A stretch of DNA of 64,000 bases from Coprococcus comes ATCC 27758 (lineage in GTDB: Bacteria; Bacillota; Clostridia; Lachnospirales; Lachnospiraceae). The stretch spans positions 3,309,067 through 3,373,066 of the forward strand of contig NZ_CP102277.1 of assembly GCF_025149785.1 (NCBI RefSeq). Direction: 5' to 3'. How positions within the stretch are numbered: position 1 is the stretch's first letter; each line of letters opens with the position of its first letter. Made by a program: the position numbers and the translations under genes. Shown here in pieces: positions 9,182 through 17,157 of this stretch. The notes beneath the pieces were generated by a model that did no database searches, was not told the origin of the DNA, and was given only the letters and a program-made list of their open reading frames with translations.

Positions 9182-9210
9182 TTCATTTACTGAAGATGTA
9201 TGCTAAATGA

Positions 9211-9246
9211 GGCTGTCGCATTAGTGCGGCAGCCCCTATTTTTTTT
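9211..9246 (+). terminator. Intrinsic terminator after the TlpA operon
   Basis: A 10-bp stem (GGCTGTCGCA / TGCGGCAGCC, one G-U type mismatch) with a TTAG loop, followed by CCCTA and a run of eight or more T. It ends the redox operon before the convergent peptidase gene; 9250-9400 holds nothing else that I recognise. Confidence 0.85.
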
Positions 9247-9402
9247 GGTGTATTCCTATTTATCAGGATTCCATGTTTAACCTTCTGCTAGCTCTGAGGT
9301 TTTCCGAATGCTTTGTTTATGATTTAGGTAACATTCAAGCGTAGCAATACAATTCTCTGTTAGTATGTCTCGAAAATGCTTTGTTTCTTTTATGTATTGT
9401 AT

Positions 9403-10479
9403 TTAAAAACTCATAACCTGCTCTTCGTCAAGTCTTTTAAGAATTTCGCATGCCAGCTTAACAGCGTTATCAAAGTCGCTATAAGCTGAAATTCCGTAAT
9501 GTGTATGTGCATAGCGAACCGGAACTCCGATAACGATAACCGGAACCGCTTTTTCAGTCAGATGTATAGCTGCACCGTTGGTTGAACCGGCACTACGAAC
9601 TGCATCCTGAACCGGAATACCAAGCTTTTCTGCCAGATCCAGTGCATATCTTTGATAATGTGGATTGGTGATCATACGGGCATCAATGTGACGCAGCATC
9701 GGTCCTCGCTTGATAGCTGTCTGAACCATATACGACTCAACGCAGGTATCATCTGCCGGGCATCCCTCAAAAACAATTGCGATATCCGGTTTAATTACCT
9801 GTGCTGTTACAGTGGCACCGCGTACACCAACTTCTTCCTGTGCTGCACAAGCGCCAACAATATCCACATTCAGCTCCTGACCAGCCAGGGTATGCATAGT
9901 CTTAAGAATTGCCGCACATCCCAGACGGCAGTCAAAGCTCTTGCCAACCATCAGATCTGTGGTTTCTGAATATGTAAATGTTACATCCGGCACTACGGGT
10001 TCACCGATACGAATGCCGAACTTTTCAACCGCCTCTTCTTTAGAAACAGCGCCAACATCTACCGTGATATCTTTCATATCCAGAGGTGCTTTACGCTCCT
10101 GCTCTGTCATGAAATGCGGAGGCTTGCTGGCAGTAAGCCCCGGAATATATTCTCCGAACCGGTTGCGAACCAAGACTTTATGAGCCGGAATATTGTGGTT
10201 AACCCAACCTCCGATCTGAATGATGCGGAGAGTTCCGTTCGGGCAGATAGCCTGCACCATAAAACCAACCTCATCACTATGTGCGTCAAGCTGAACAACC
10301 GGACGTTTGCCGTTATTTTCTTTACGGCGGATATACAGGTTGCGCATGCGATCTTCTGTAATTTCTCCGAGTCCTTCTGCGTAAGGACGAATCGCTGCAA
10401 CCACTTCATCTTCGAAACCGGATGTACCGTTTGCATTTGAAATTGCTGCAATCATTTCCAATGTTGTTTTTTTATCCAT
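9403..10479 (-). CDS. M42-family metallo-aminopeptidase
   Basis: 358 residues of the M42 glutamyl-aminopeptidase/FrvX family, cytosolic di-metal enzymes that trim peptides from the N-terminus. Visible motifs: LDAHSDEVGFM (first metal ligand), the LGCAA segment around the bridging Asp, AAQEEVGVRGA (catalytic Glu pair) and the C-terminal RYAHTHYG (last metal His). Length fits the family. It follows the creatininase gene by 12 bp, so they form one operon. Together with a divergent GntR/FCD regulator this suggests use of a small amide or peptide substrate. Some relatives are annotated as cellulases, which is not supported here. Confidence 0.9.
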   Translation of the reverse strand: MDKKTTLEMIAAISNANGTSGFEDEVVAAIRPYAEGLGEITEDRMRNLYIRRKENNGKRPVVQLDAHSDEVGFMVQAICPNGTLRIIQIGGWVNHNIPAHKVLVRNRFGEYIPGLTASKPPHFMTEQERKAPLDMKDITVDVGAVSKEEAVEKFGIRIGEPVVPDVTFTYSETTDLMVGKSFDCRLGCAAILKTMHTLAGQELNVDIVGACAAQEEVGVRGATVTAQVIKPDIAIVFEGCPADDTCVESYMVQTAIKRGPMLRHIDARMITNPHYQRYALDLAEKLGIPVQDAVRSAGSTNGAAIHLTEKAVPVIVIGVPVRYAHTHYGISAYSDFDNAVKLACEILKRLDEEQVMSF

Positions 10480-10491
10480 TATGACACCTCT

Positions 10492-11253
10492 TTATGAAAG
10501 TTTTACTTTCTTGAATTCTTCCATGAAATCAACAATATAGTTTGCTGTAGTCTCAAGCATTTCCTTGCCCCACTCTTCTGTAGCGGTACTCGGATGATCC
10601 GGTCCGATCCAGCCGTTGTCTGTTACATGCGGAGTATTGCGTATAATATCAACGTTAACTCCCTTGAACTCAACAGAACGGAAACCGGTTGTCTTCAGAT
10701 TATCAGACAGGTGCTTAAACTGGAGTTCACCACCTATCTCACTCTTATCAACTAAAGACGGATCAATTCCAAGAATCGCAGCTGTTTCCTCACCACCGCC
10801 GTGGCCGCCTTTCCACGCCGGGTTCATATCCCATGCCATCAGCCACCAGTTAAGCATAGCCACCAGACAGCCCTTATCTTCGAATTCCATGCCAAGGCGT
10901 TCAATCATCTTGATGTTTCCGCCATGTCCGTTCAGGAAAACGAATTTTCTTGCGCCGTGACGATACAGACTCAGAAAAATCTGGCGACAAAACTGATAGA
11001 GTACCTCATTGTCAATATCAATTGTACCCGGATATGGAGCTAAACACTGGCAGGAACCATATGGAATGGTCGGAGCAATCAAAACATCACTCTTTTTCTC
11101 GATTTTCTCCAACAAATGCTCCGGAATCAGTGTGTCGGTTCCAAGCGGCATATGACGGCCGTGACACTCAATACTGCCGATAGAAATAAGTACCATATCG
11201 TTTTTTTCAAAATATTCTTGAGCTTTCGGCCAAGTCAAATTTGTAAGTCTCAT
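10492..11253 (-). CDS. Creatininase-family amidohydrolase
   Basis: 253 residues. Metal-binding motifs of the creatininase fold are clear: SIECHGRHMPLGTDTLIPE (ExH and Asp ligands), FLNGHGGN and HGGGEETA. Members hydrolyse cyclic or secondary amides (creatinine, formamide-type intermediates in riboflavin/F420 synthesis, mycofactocin precursor). No partner gene here points to one of these, so the substrate is open. It is the first gene of an operon with the M42 peptidase, driven by a strong promoter at 11413-11441. The 150-nt leader carries an inverted repeat CGGACT/AGTCCG near 11300-11325. Confidence 0.85.
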   Translation of the reverse strand: MRLTNLTWPKAQEYFEKNDMVLISIGSIECHGRHMPLGTDTLIPEHLLEKIEKKSDVLIAPTIPYGSCQCLAPYPGTIDIDNEVLYQFCRQIFLSLYRHGARKFVFLNGHGGNIKMIERLGMEFEDKGCLVAMLNWWLMAWDMNPAWKGGHGGGEETAAILGIDPSLVDKSEIGGELQFKHLSDNLKTTGFRSVEFKGVNVDIIRNTPHVTDNGWIGPDHPSTATEEWGKEMLETTANYIVDFMEEFKKVKLS

Positions 11254-11412
11254 AAGTTCTCTCCTTCCTACTATAATTATTCTTCTCAGCTGAAAATCGG
11301 ACTATTCGGAAACCAGACAGTCCGACATCCATCAATTACTGCGTTGCTTCCTATTCCCCTTTAGGATTTTTTTATGACAATGCAGAATTTTTGAGCTACT
11401 CTTGATAACCCA

Positions 11413-11463
11413 AGTATAGTCCATGCAAATATGATTGTCAACAATTTCAACTTAATGTTAACA
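11413..11463 (-). promoter_or_regulatory. Promoter of the creatininase-peptidase operon with overlapping palindromic operators
   Basis: Minus strand TTGACA (11436-11441), 17-bp spacer, TATACT (11413-11418). The -35 box is embedded in the palindrome ATTGT-CA-ACAAT (11434-11445). A second palindrome TGTTAACA lies at 11456-11463, and related TTTGCTAAC motifs recur at about 11486 and 11519. These sit between the operon and the divergent GntR gene and are good candidate binding sites for it. Confidence 0.72.
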
Positions 11464-11667
11464 GCGGGAAAATAGTGCTTTCGTTTTTGCTAACAATCCA
11501 CTATAATTATAATAAGTTTTTTGCTAACGGACAAAAGACATCCGTATAATTTTTTCTATTAATTAGTAAGGAAATGAAACATGCGAGAAATTGGCGGTAT
11601 GTTCTACTATGAACCAAGCGTACCTATCGAAAACGGATACTTATTCTGAAAATTTTATGAGGTAAAT

Positions 11668-12426
11668 ATGCAGAAACAAAGAAAAACATCAAATACTACT
11701 ACATCAGAAATTGTTCTTGAATCTCTGCGGGAGCAGATCATCAATGGAATCCTTCAGCCTCAAGAAAAACTGGTAGAGGCTGAAATTGCCCGGAAATTCG
11801 GACTCAGCCGAGGTCCTGTGCGCGAAGCACTCCGACAGCTCGCTGTCGAAGGTTTAGTCGATTACTGTCCTAACAAAGGATGTACAGTCGCACTGCTTTC
11901 TCCACAAGACGCTTATGAAGTCTTTTTTCTGCGCGGCAGCCTTGAAAAACTGGCAATCCAAAAAAGTAACTGCCTCCTTAGTGACTATAGTCTCATGATA
12001 ATGGAAGCCAGTATTGAAGAATTTCGAAAGGCTATTCTCGAAGGCAATACTATGAAGGCTGTTCGTGCAGATGAGACATTCCACCTGCAGATCATTCGTT
12101 CTGCCCAGCTTAACCGACTGACCAAAATGTGGGAGCTGCTGAGTCCACTGAATGGTGCCATGTTCCTCTCGGTTCAAAATGCTAATCGCTTTGGACAGTT
12201 AAGCGGAGATGCTGAAACGCTTCAGAATGCCAAATGCTTAGAACCAAACACACCGGATCAAAATACCTCTTATAACGGAAGCGCTGCAGTATGGACACAC
12301 CAATGTCTGTTGGAGGCCATCCGGATTAACGATCTCCAGACAACCTGTGATCTTCTGGATCAGCATTATGAAGAAACCGGCAGACGTGTATACAGACTTT
12401 CACTCATGAAAGAACAGAGCTTTTGA
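11668..12426 (+). CDS. GntR-family regulator, FadR/FCD subfamily
   Basis: 252 residues: N-terminal winged helix (about 12-75) with the GntR signature LREQIINGILQPQEKLVEAEIARKFG and SRGPVREALRQL, then an all-helical FCD effector domain (about 95-230) with the expected His/Asp metal-site residues (DETFHLQII and a later H). FCD regulators usually repress catabolic genes and respond to a carboxylate effector. It is divergent from the creatininase-peptidase operon, with palindromes in between. The ATG follows GAGGTAAAT. The C-terminal domain contains a somewhat longer loop than usual around residues 185-215. Confidence 0.9.
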   Translation: MQKQRKTSNTTTSEIVLESLREQIINGILQPQEKLVEAEIARKFGLSRGPVREALRQLAVEGLVDYCPNKGCTVALLSPQDAYEVFFLRGSLEKLAIQKSNCLLSDYSLMIMEASIEEFRKAILEGNTMKAVRADETFHLQIIRSAQLNRLTKMWELLSPLNGAMFLSVQNANRFGQLSGDAETLQNAKCLEPNTPDQNTSYNGSAAVWTHQCLLEAIRINDLQTTCDLLDQHYEETGRRVYRLSLMKEQSF

Positions 12427-12653
12427 TCCGTTTCATTAATAATGGTTTGAGGGGCAAACTTGAGGGTTGGGTTTAAGGGGTTCATAATATGTTTCTTTTG
12501 TCTTTTGGATCGACTTCATCACCAAGGATTTCTTTCATTTCATGTATAAGGATTATGCACAGTCCGTTTTTCATAAAACTTATTCTGTTTTTCAACTTCT
12601 GTGATATAATGCTTTATTATAATAATTCCCATGGACAAAATGAGGTGAACCAA

Positions 12654-14414
12654 GTGAAAAAGAAAACACTTGTGCCTCTTATCATTTTTTTACTGGGCAT
12701 ATGCCTTGTTAGTTTGATTGTATACAAAACAGACGCCCACGAAAAAGAGCAGAGACACATAACAGCACAATTGAATGTAGCCACCTATGGCGAACGAATA
12801 AAGAATGAAATTACAAATGGAATTGAGATCACAGATACCTTGAAGCAAATCTTAATAAGTGAAGATGGCGAAATCCATCAGTTTGAAACAATTGCAGGAA
12901 ATCTTATGTCTGATTCTATTGAAAGTGTACAGCTTGCTCCTAATGGTGTTGTTACAGATATTTATCCGGCTAATGAAAAGGAGGCAGGTAAGATTGATTT
13001 GATCCATGATAAAGACCGCGGAAAAATTTCCTGTTACGCAAGAGACAACCATACAATCATTACGCAGGGCCCCTTCAAATTAAAACAGGGAGGATATGGA
13101 ATTGCAGTCCGCAATCCCGTATACCTGAAAGATAAAAACGGACATGAGTATTTCTGGGGATTTACTATTGTTATCCTGCGTGTTCCGGATATTTTTTCAG
13201 ATTCAATCAGTGCACTTTCAAGTTTTGGATACGAATACAAAATTTCAAAAACAGACGCTCCATGGAGTGATACTTATAAAGTGGTTTATCAATCAGATGG
13301 GCAAATAAATCATCCTGTTTCTTATACATTTACAATAGGAGATGAAAACTGGAAATTTGAAGTAACTCCTAAAAGTGGATGGAGAAATGCCACATTACTG
13401 ATAATCATCATCGGAATATTTCTTACAATAAGCCTTCTCCTGTCAGTTCTTACCAGAGTATGGTTAGTAGCAAAAGAACATAAGAAAAAGTTTCAGATAC
13501 TGGCGCGCACAGATTCTCTTACAAATATTTATAACCGCTATGGATTTGATGAATTTGCAGAAAAAATGATTCAAAAAAATCCAAAAGCACATTTTGTGGC
13601 TGCGCTCCTTGATATCGATGATTTCAAGTTTATTAATGATATCTATGGACATAATTATGGAGACAGGGCACTAAAGAATCTTGCAGACAGCATGAAGACT
13701 TTTTTCCCATCCGATGCATTACTTGGAAGAAATGGTGGTGACGAATTCTGCATTCTTTTACCAAATTGTACCTTTGCAGAAGCAGATATACAGCTGCAGA
13801 AATTCACCAAACTTCCTAAATCATTCTCATACCATGGTAAGGAACATGCATTTTATATTTCTCTAGGATATGCAGAATATCCAACGTTTGCATCCAATCG
13901 TTCACAACTCATGCGCTGCGCAGATGCCGCTCTTTATGAAATAAAGCTTCATGGAAAAAATGGATGTATGGTCTACAGAGAAGGATTTCGGTCAGGTGCC
14001 CGCAAACAGCTTGGATTCGCATTCAAGGATATCTCTGAACATCTTCCAGGTGCATTCATCATATACAGAGCTGACAAAGAAGATGATGAACTATTTTTTG
14101 CAAATGATGAATTTCTTCATATGTCAGGATATAAAGATATAGATGAACTGTTCAGACTTACTAAGAAAAGTTTTCGCAACTTGATCCGGGAAGATGAACA
14201 GCAACAGATAGAATCAAGTATCTGGGAACAGATTGACAGTGGTAATGAAAATGACTATATTCACTTCCATCTTCGAAAAGCTGACGGAACTTATTTTTCT
14301 GTGCTTGATCATGGAAGAATTGTAGAGAACTCGCAATACGGAAAGGTATTTTACGTATTGTTTATGGATTGGAAAGATATGCATATTCGTTACAATGATA
14401 AATTCGCAAGATAA
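12654..14414 (+). CDS. CHASE-GGDEF-PAS diguanylate cyclase
   Basis: 586 residues. Membrane helix 1 (about 6-26), an extracytoplasmic CHASE-like sensor (about 40-240; SVQLAPNGVVTDIYP, FKLKQGGYGIAVRNPVY), membrane helix 2 (about 250-275), a GGDEF domain with an intact GRNGGDEF active site, and a C-terminal PAS domain. It should make cyclic di-GMP in response to an outside ligand. The open frame starts at 12489, but the segment before 12654 contains a TATAAT-like box, and TGAGGTG precedes the GTG at 12654, so this start is preferred. The sensor is clearly related to that of the hybrid kinase at 22582-24645. Confidence 0.88.
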   Translation: MKKKTLVPLIIFLLGICLVSLIVYKTDAHEKEQRHITAQLNVATYGERIKNEITNGIEITDTLKQILISEDGEIHQFETIAGNLMSDSIESVQLAPNGVVTDIYPANEKEAGKIDLIHDKDRGKISCYARDNHTIITQGPFKLKQGGYGIAVRNPVYLKDKNGHEYFWGFTIVILRVPDIFSDSISALSSFGYEYKISKTDAPWSDTYKVVYQSDGQINHPVSYTFTIGDENWKFEVTPKSGWRNATLLIIIIGIFLTISLLLSVLTRVWLVAKEHKKKFQILARTDSLTNIYNRYGFDEFAEKMIQKNPKAHFVAALLDIDDFKFINDIYGHNYGDRALKNLADSMKTFFPSDALLGRNGGDEFCILLPNCTFAEADIQLQKFTKLPKSFSYHGKEHAFYISLGYAEYPTFASNRSQLMRCADAALYEIKLHGKNGCMVYREGFRSGARKQLGFAFKDISEHLPGAFIIYRADKEDDELFFANDEFLHMSGYKDIDELFRLTKKSFRNLIREDEQQQIESSIWEQIDSGNENDYIHFHLRKADGTYFSVLDHGRIVENSQYGKVFYVLFMDWKDMHIRYNDKFAR

Positions 14415-14610
14415 TAAAATATTGCAAAAAAACAGAGCGTATGATCTATTTTCATATTAATACTTGGTTTGAAAACTGATGGAAGAATAACACGATACTG
14501 TGATAGAATAAGGAAAACGGTTAAACTAACTATTGCTGAGTGAGCAACAGCAAAAGTAAGCATGACTGGAAAGTGCTTGTGTTCTTAGGGATTAAGAGAG
14601 GATACAGATT

Positions 14611-15528
14611 ATGGAAGATTCTTACGTATTACAACTGTTGAAACCAAAGTTTAAAGATTTTCATTTGTGTTTCTGCGGATTTGCAGAATGCAAGCCATTA
14701 CATAGCTACGGGCCAGCCGCAAGACCCAATTATATTTTGCATTATGTAATGAAGGGCAAAGGTATCTATCAGGTAGGTGAAACGAAGTATCCGCTGAAAG
14801 AAGGACAGGCCTTTCTGATTGAACCGGAAAGCCTTACCTTTTATCAGGCAGATAAAACGGACCCATGGTCTTACCTTTGGGTAGGATTTGGTGGTACGGA
14901 GGCACAGAGATTTGTCAGAGATCTCGGACTGAACAGTCGTCAGCTTACATGCGAGTGTGAATATGGAGAAGAACTGAAAGAAATTGTATTTGAAATGCTT
15001 CATCATACGTGTTCAACTGCAGAAAATCTTTATTATCTCCAGGGAAAGCTCTATCAGTTTTTCTCAGTACTGGCTCGTGGGATTGAAATTCAGCAATATT
15101 CGAATGATACAAAAGAAAGCATACATGTGCAGGAAGCAATTGCCTATATAAAGAATTACTATTCACAGAAAATCACAGTGGAAGATATAGCAAATTATTT
15201 GGCACTAAATCGAAGTTATTTATATACAATATTTATGAACAGTCTTGGAATCTCTCCGAAAGAATTTTTGACGGAATTTCGAATTTCCAGAGGAAAGGAG
15301 CAGCTCGCACTTACAGATCTATCTGTGGAGGAAATCGCAGTTTCTTGTGGTTATCGCAATTCACTTGCTTTCGGCAAAGTATTTAAACAGAAAATGGGAA
15401 TGACGCCGACCCAATATCGTAATGATAACAGAAAGGCTGCCCGAGAACGATTGATCAGTGCACAAAACGAACTGAAAGAATACAAGAAACATAAAAAAAT
15501 TTATGTAGGAGAAGTCGAAAAAGAATAG
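14611..15528 (+). CDS. AraC-family regulator of alpha-galactoside use
   Basis: 305 residues: N-terminal cupin sugar-binding domain (about 25-165; YILHYVMKGKGIYQVG, LKEGQAFLIEP), then two helix-turn-helix motifs (about 190-290; ISPKEFLTEFRISRGKEQL, VEEIAVSCGYRNSLAFGKVFK and the FxKxFKxxxGxTPxxYR end). The layout matches MsmR/RafR-type activators of raffinose/melibiose genes. It is followed, after a strong terminator, by a GPH transporter and a GH36 alpha-galactosidase on the same strand, so it probably activates them. A GAGAGGA ribosome site lies before the ATG. Confidence 0.9.
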   Translation: MEDSYVLQLLKPKFKDFHLCFCGFAECKPLHSYGPAARPNYILHYVMKGKGIYQVGETKYPLKEGQAFLIEPESLTFYQADKTDPWSYLWVGFGGTEAQRFVRDLGLNSRQLTCECEYGEELKEIVFEMLHHTCSTAENLYYLQGKLYQFFSVLARGIEIQQYSNDTKESIHVQEAIAYIKNYYSQKITVEDIANYLALNRSYLYTIFMNSLGISPKEFLTEFRISRGKEQLALTDLSVEEIAVSCGYRNSLAFGKVFKQKMGMTPTQYRNDNRKAARERLISAQNELKEYKKHKKIYVGEVEKE

Positions 15529-15540
15529 ACGAAATGTTGA

Positions 15541-15608
15541 AAAAGACATCCGATACCTAACATTTGAGATATAATACTTAACAAAAAGGTATAACGGATG
15601 TCTTTTTT
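15541..15608 (+). terminator. Intrinsic terminator between the AraC regulator and the GPH transporter
   Basis: Outer stem AAAAGACATCCG / CGGATGTCTTTT plus inner ATACCT/AGGTAT, followed by seven T. It separates regulator and transport/enzyme transcripts. A 10-bp palindrome ATACTAGTAT (15618-15627) directly after it is a possible operator for the next operon. Confidence 0.88.
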
Positions 15609-15705
15609 TGTACGCTATACTAGTATCAGCAGATATAAGGAACAAGTGCACAGGTTTCTTCACTCAGATAACAAATAAACAAAAGAGTATTAGAGGAGGA
15701 GAATC

Positions 15706-17124
15706 ATGGAAAATCAAAAAGAAACTCAGAAAAATCCGCAATATAAATATGCGTCTACAAGAGAAAAATTATGTTTTGGAATTGGAGCAATCGGCAAAGA
15801 TGCGATTTGCAATTTAGTAGGAGCATTTTTAATGCTTTATTTTACAGATACTTTGTATCTGGCACCGGCATTTGTCGGCGTACTGTTTTTGGTAGCAAGA
15901 ATATGGGATGCGATCAATGACCCGATGATGGGAATGATCGTTGACAATACACATACACGTTTTGGTAAATTCAGAATCTGGCTTGTAATCGGAACATTGG
16001 TAAATTCAGTTGTATTTGTTTTGTTATTCCACAGTTTTAACCTGTCAGGAACAGCATTGTACGTATATGTATCCGTTATGTACATTTTATATGGAATGAC
16101 TTATACGATCATGGATGTACCTTACTGGTCATGGCTTCCTAACCTGACAAATGACCCGCGTGAACGTGAGAAAGTTTCCGTAATTCCAAGATTTTTCGCA
16201 AGTCTTGCAGGATTTTCAGTAGCAACATTTGGGCTTTATATTATCAATTACCTGAATAAAGCAGCAGGCGAGAGCAATCTCTACGCAGAAAAAGGATATA
16301 CACTTTTTGCAATTATTATCGCAGTTATTTTCATCGTTACAATCGGAATTACTGTATTTAATGTAAAAGAGGAATCAACAGTAGGTATATCAGCAGAAAA
16401 GACAAGTCTGAAACAGGCATTTCATGTAATTGTAAAAAATGATCAGTTGCTTGCATTTATCGGATTACTTTTGACATTTAACCTTTGTACACAGATTGCA
16501 AAAAGCTTTGCTGTGTATTATTTCAAATGTGTATGCCACGATGAATATCTGTATTCTATCTTTGGATTTGCAATTATTGCTGAGATGGCAGGACTTTTAT
16601 GCTTCCCAAAAATCGCAGCAAAAATTAGCCGTGAAAAGGTATACGCATTTGCATGTGGACTTCCAATTGCTGGATTTGTACTGCTCGGTGCAGCAGGATA
16701 TGTAGCACCACAGAGTAATGTATTAGTTGTTGTATGTTGTGCACTGCTTTTCTTCGGATCAGGTCTTTCACTTGGAGTAACAACATGCTGTATGGCAGAC
16801 GTTATCGACTATGGAGAAGTAAAATTTGGTGTACGAAATGAAAGCGTAACATGCTCTGCACAGACATTTCTTATGAAGGCAGCTACGGCAGTAGCAGGTG
16901 GATTAACAGGAATTGGTCTTCAGATTGTAGGATACAACGCAAAAGCGGTAACTCAGAGCGCAGCGACCGTAATGGGTATTCGCGTGTTAATGCTTGTGAT
17001 TCCAATCATTCTTGCATGTGCAAGCTTTGGTATTTACAAAAAATACTACACTTTAAAAGGTGAGAAGATGGAAGAAATCACAAGAAAAGTAAATGAAATG
17101 CATGCGAAAAAGCAGACAGCTTAA
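15706..17124 (+). CDS. GPH-family sugar:cation symporter (melibiose/raffinose type)
   Basis: 472 residues with about twelve membrane helices. The glycoside-pentoside-hexuronide signature is visible early: RIWDAINDPMMGMIVDNT followed by TRFGKFRIW, and the cytoplasmic loop PNLTNDPREREK. GPH proteins couple uptake of glycosides to Na+ or H+. It lies 33 bp before the GH36 alpha-galactosidase, so it should import alpha-galactosides such as melibiose or raffinose for cytosolic cleavage. An AGAGGAGG ribosome site precedes the ATG. No regulatory IIA-like tail is present, unlike the lactose symporters LacS/RafP. Confidence 0.9.
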   Translation: MENQKETQKNPQYKYASTREKLCFGIGAIGKDAICNLVGAFLMLYFTDTLYLAPAFVGVLFLVARIWDAINDPMMGMIVDNTHTRFGKFRIWLVIGTLVNSVVFVLLFHSFNLSGTALYVYVSVMYILYGMTYTIMDVPYWSWLPNLTNDPREREKVSVIPRFFASLAGFSVATFGLYIINYLNKAAGESNLYAEKGYTLFAIIIAVIFIVTIGITVFNVKEESTVGISAEKTSLKQAFHVIVKNDQLLAFIGLLLTFNLCTQIAKSFAVYYFKCVCHDEYLYSIFGFAIIAEMAGLLCFPKIAAKISREKVYAFACGLPIAGFVLLGAAGYVAPQSNVLVVVCCALLFFGSGLSLGVTTCCMADVIDYGEVKFGVRNESVTCSAQTFLMKAATAVAGGLTGIGLQIVGYNAKAVTQSAATVMGIRVLMLVIPIILACASFGIYKKYYTLKGEKMEEITRKVNEMHAKKQTA

Positions 17125-17157
17125 GAGACAACAATTCAATTGTAAAAGAGGTAGTAT

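Noticed and set aside
11581..11649. 22-codon ORF starting MREIGGMFYYEP between the creatininase and GntR genes
   Set aside because: The opening resembles that of some PLP aminotransferases, but 22 codons with no ribosome site are too little to call.
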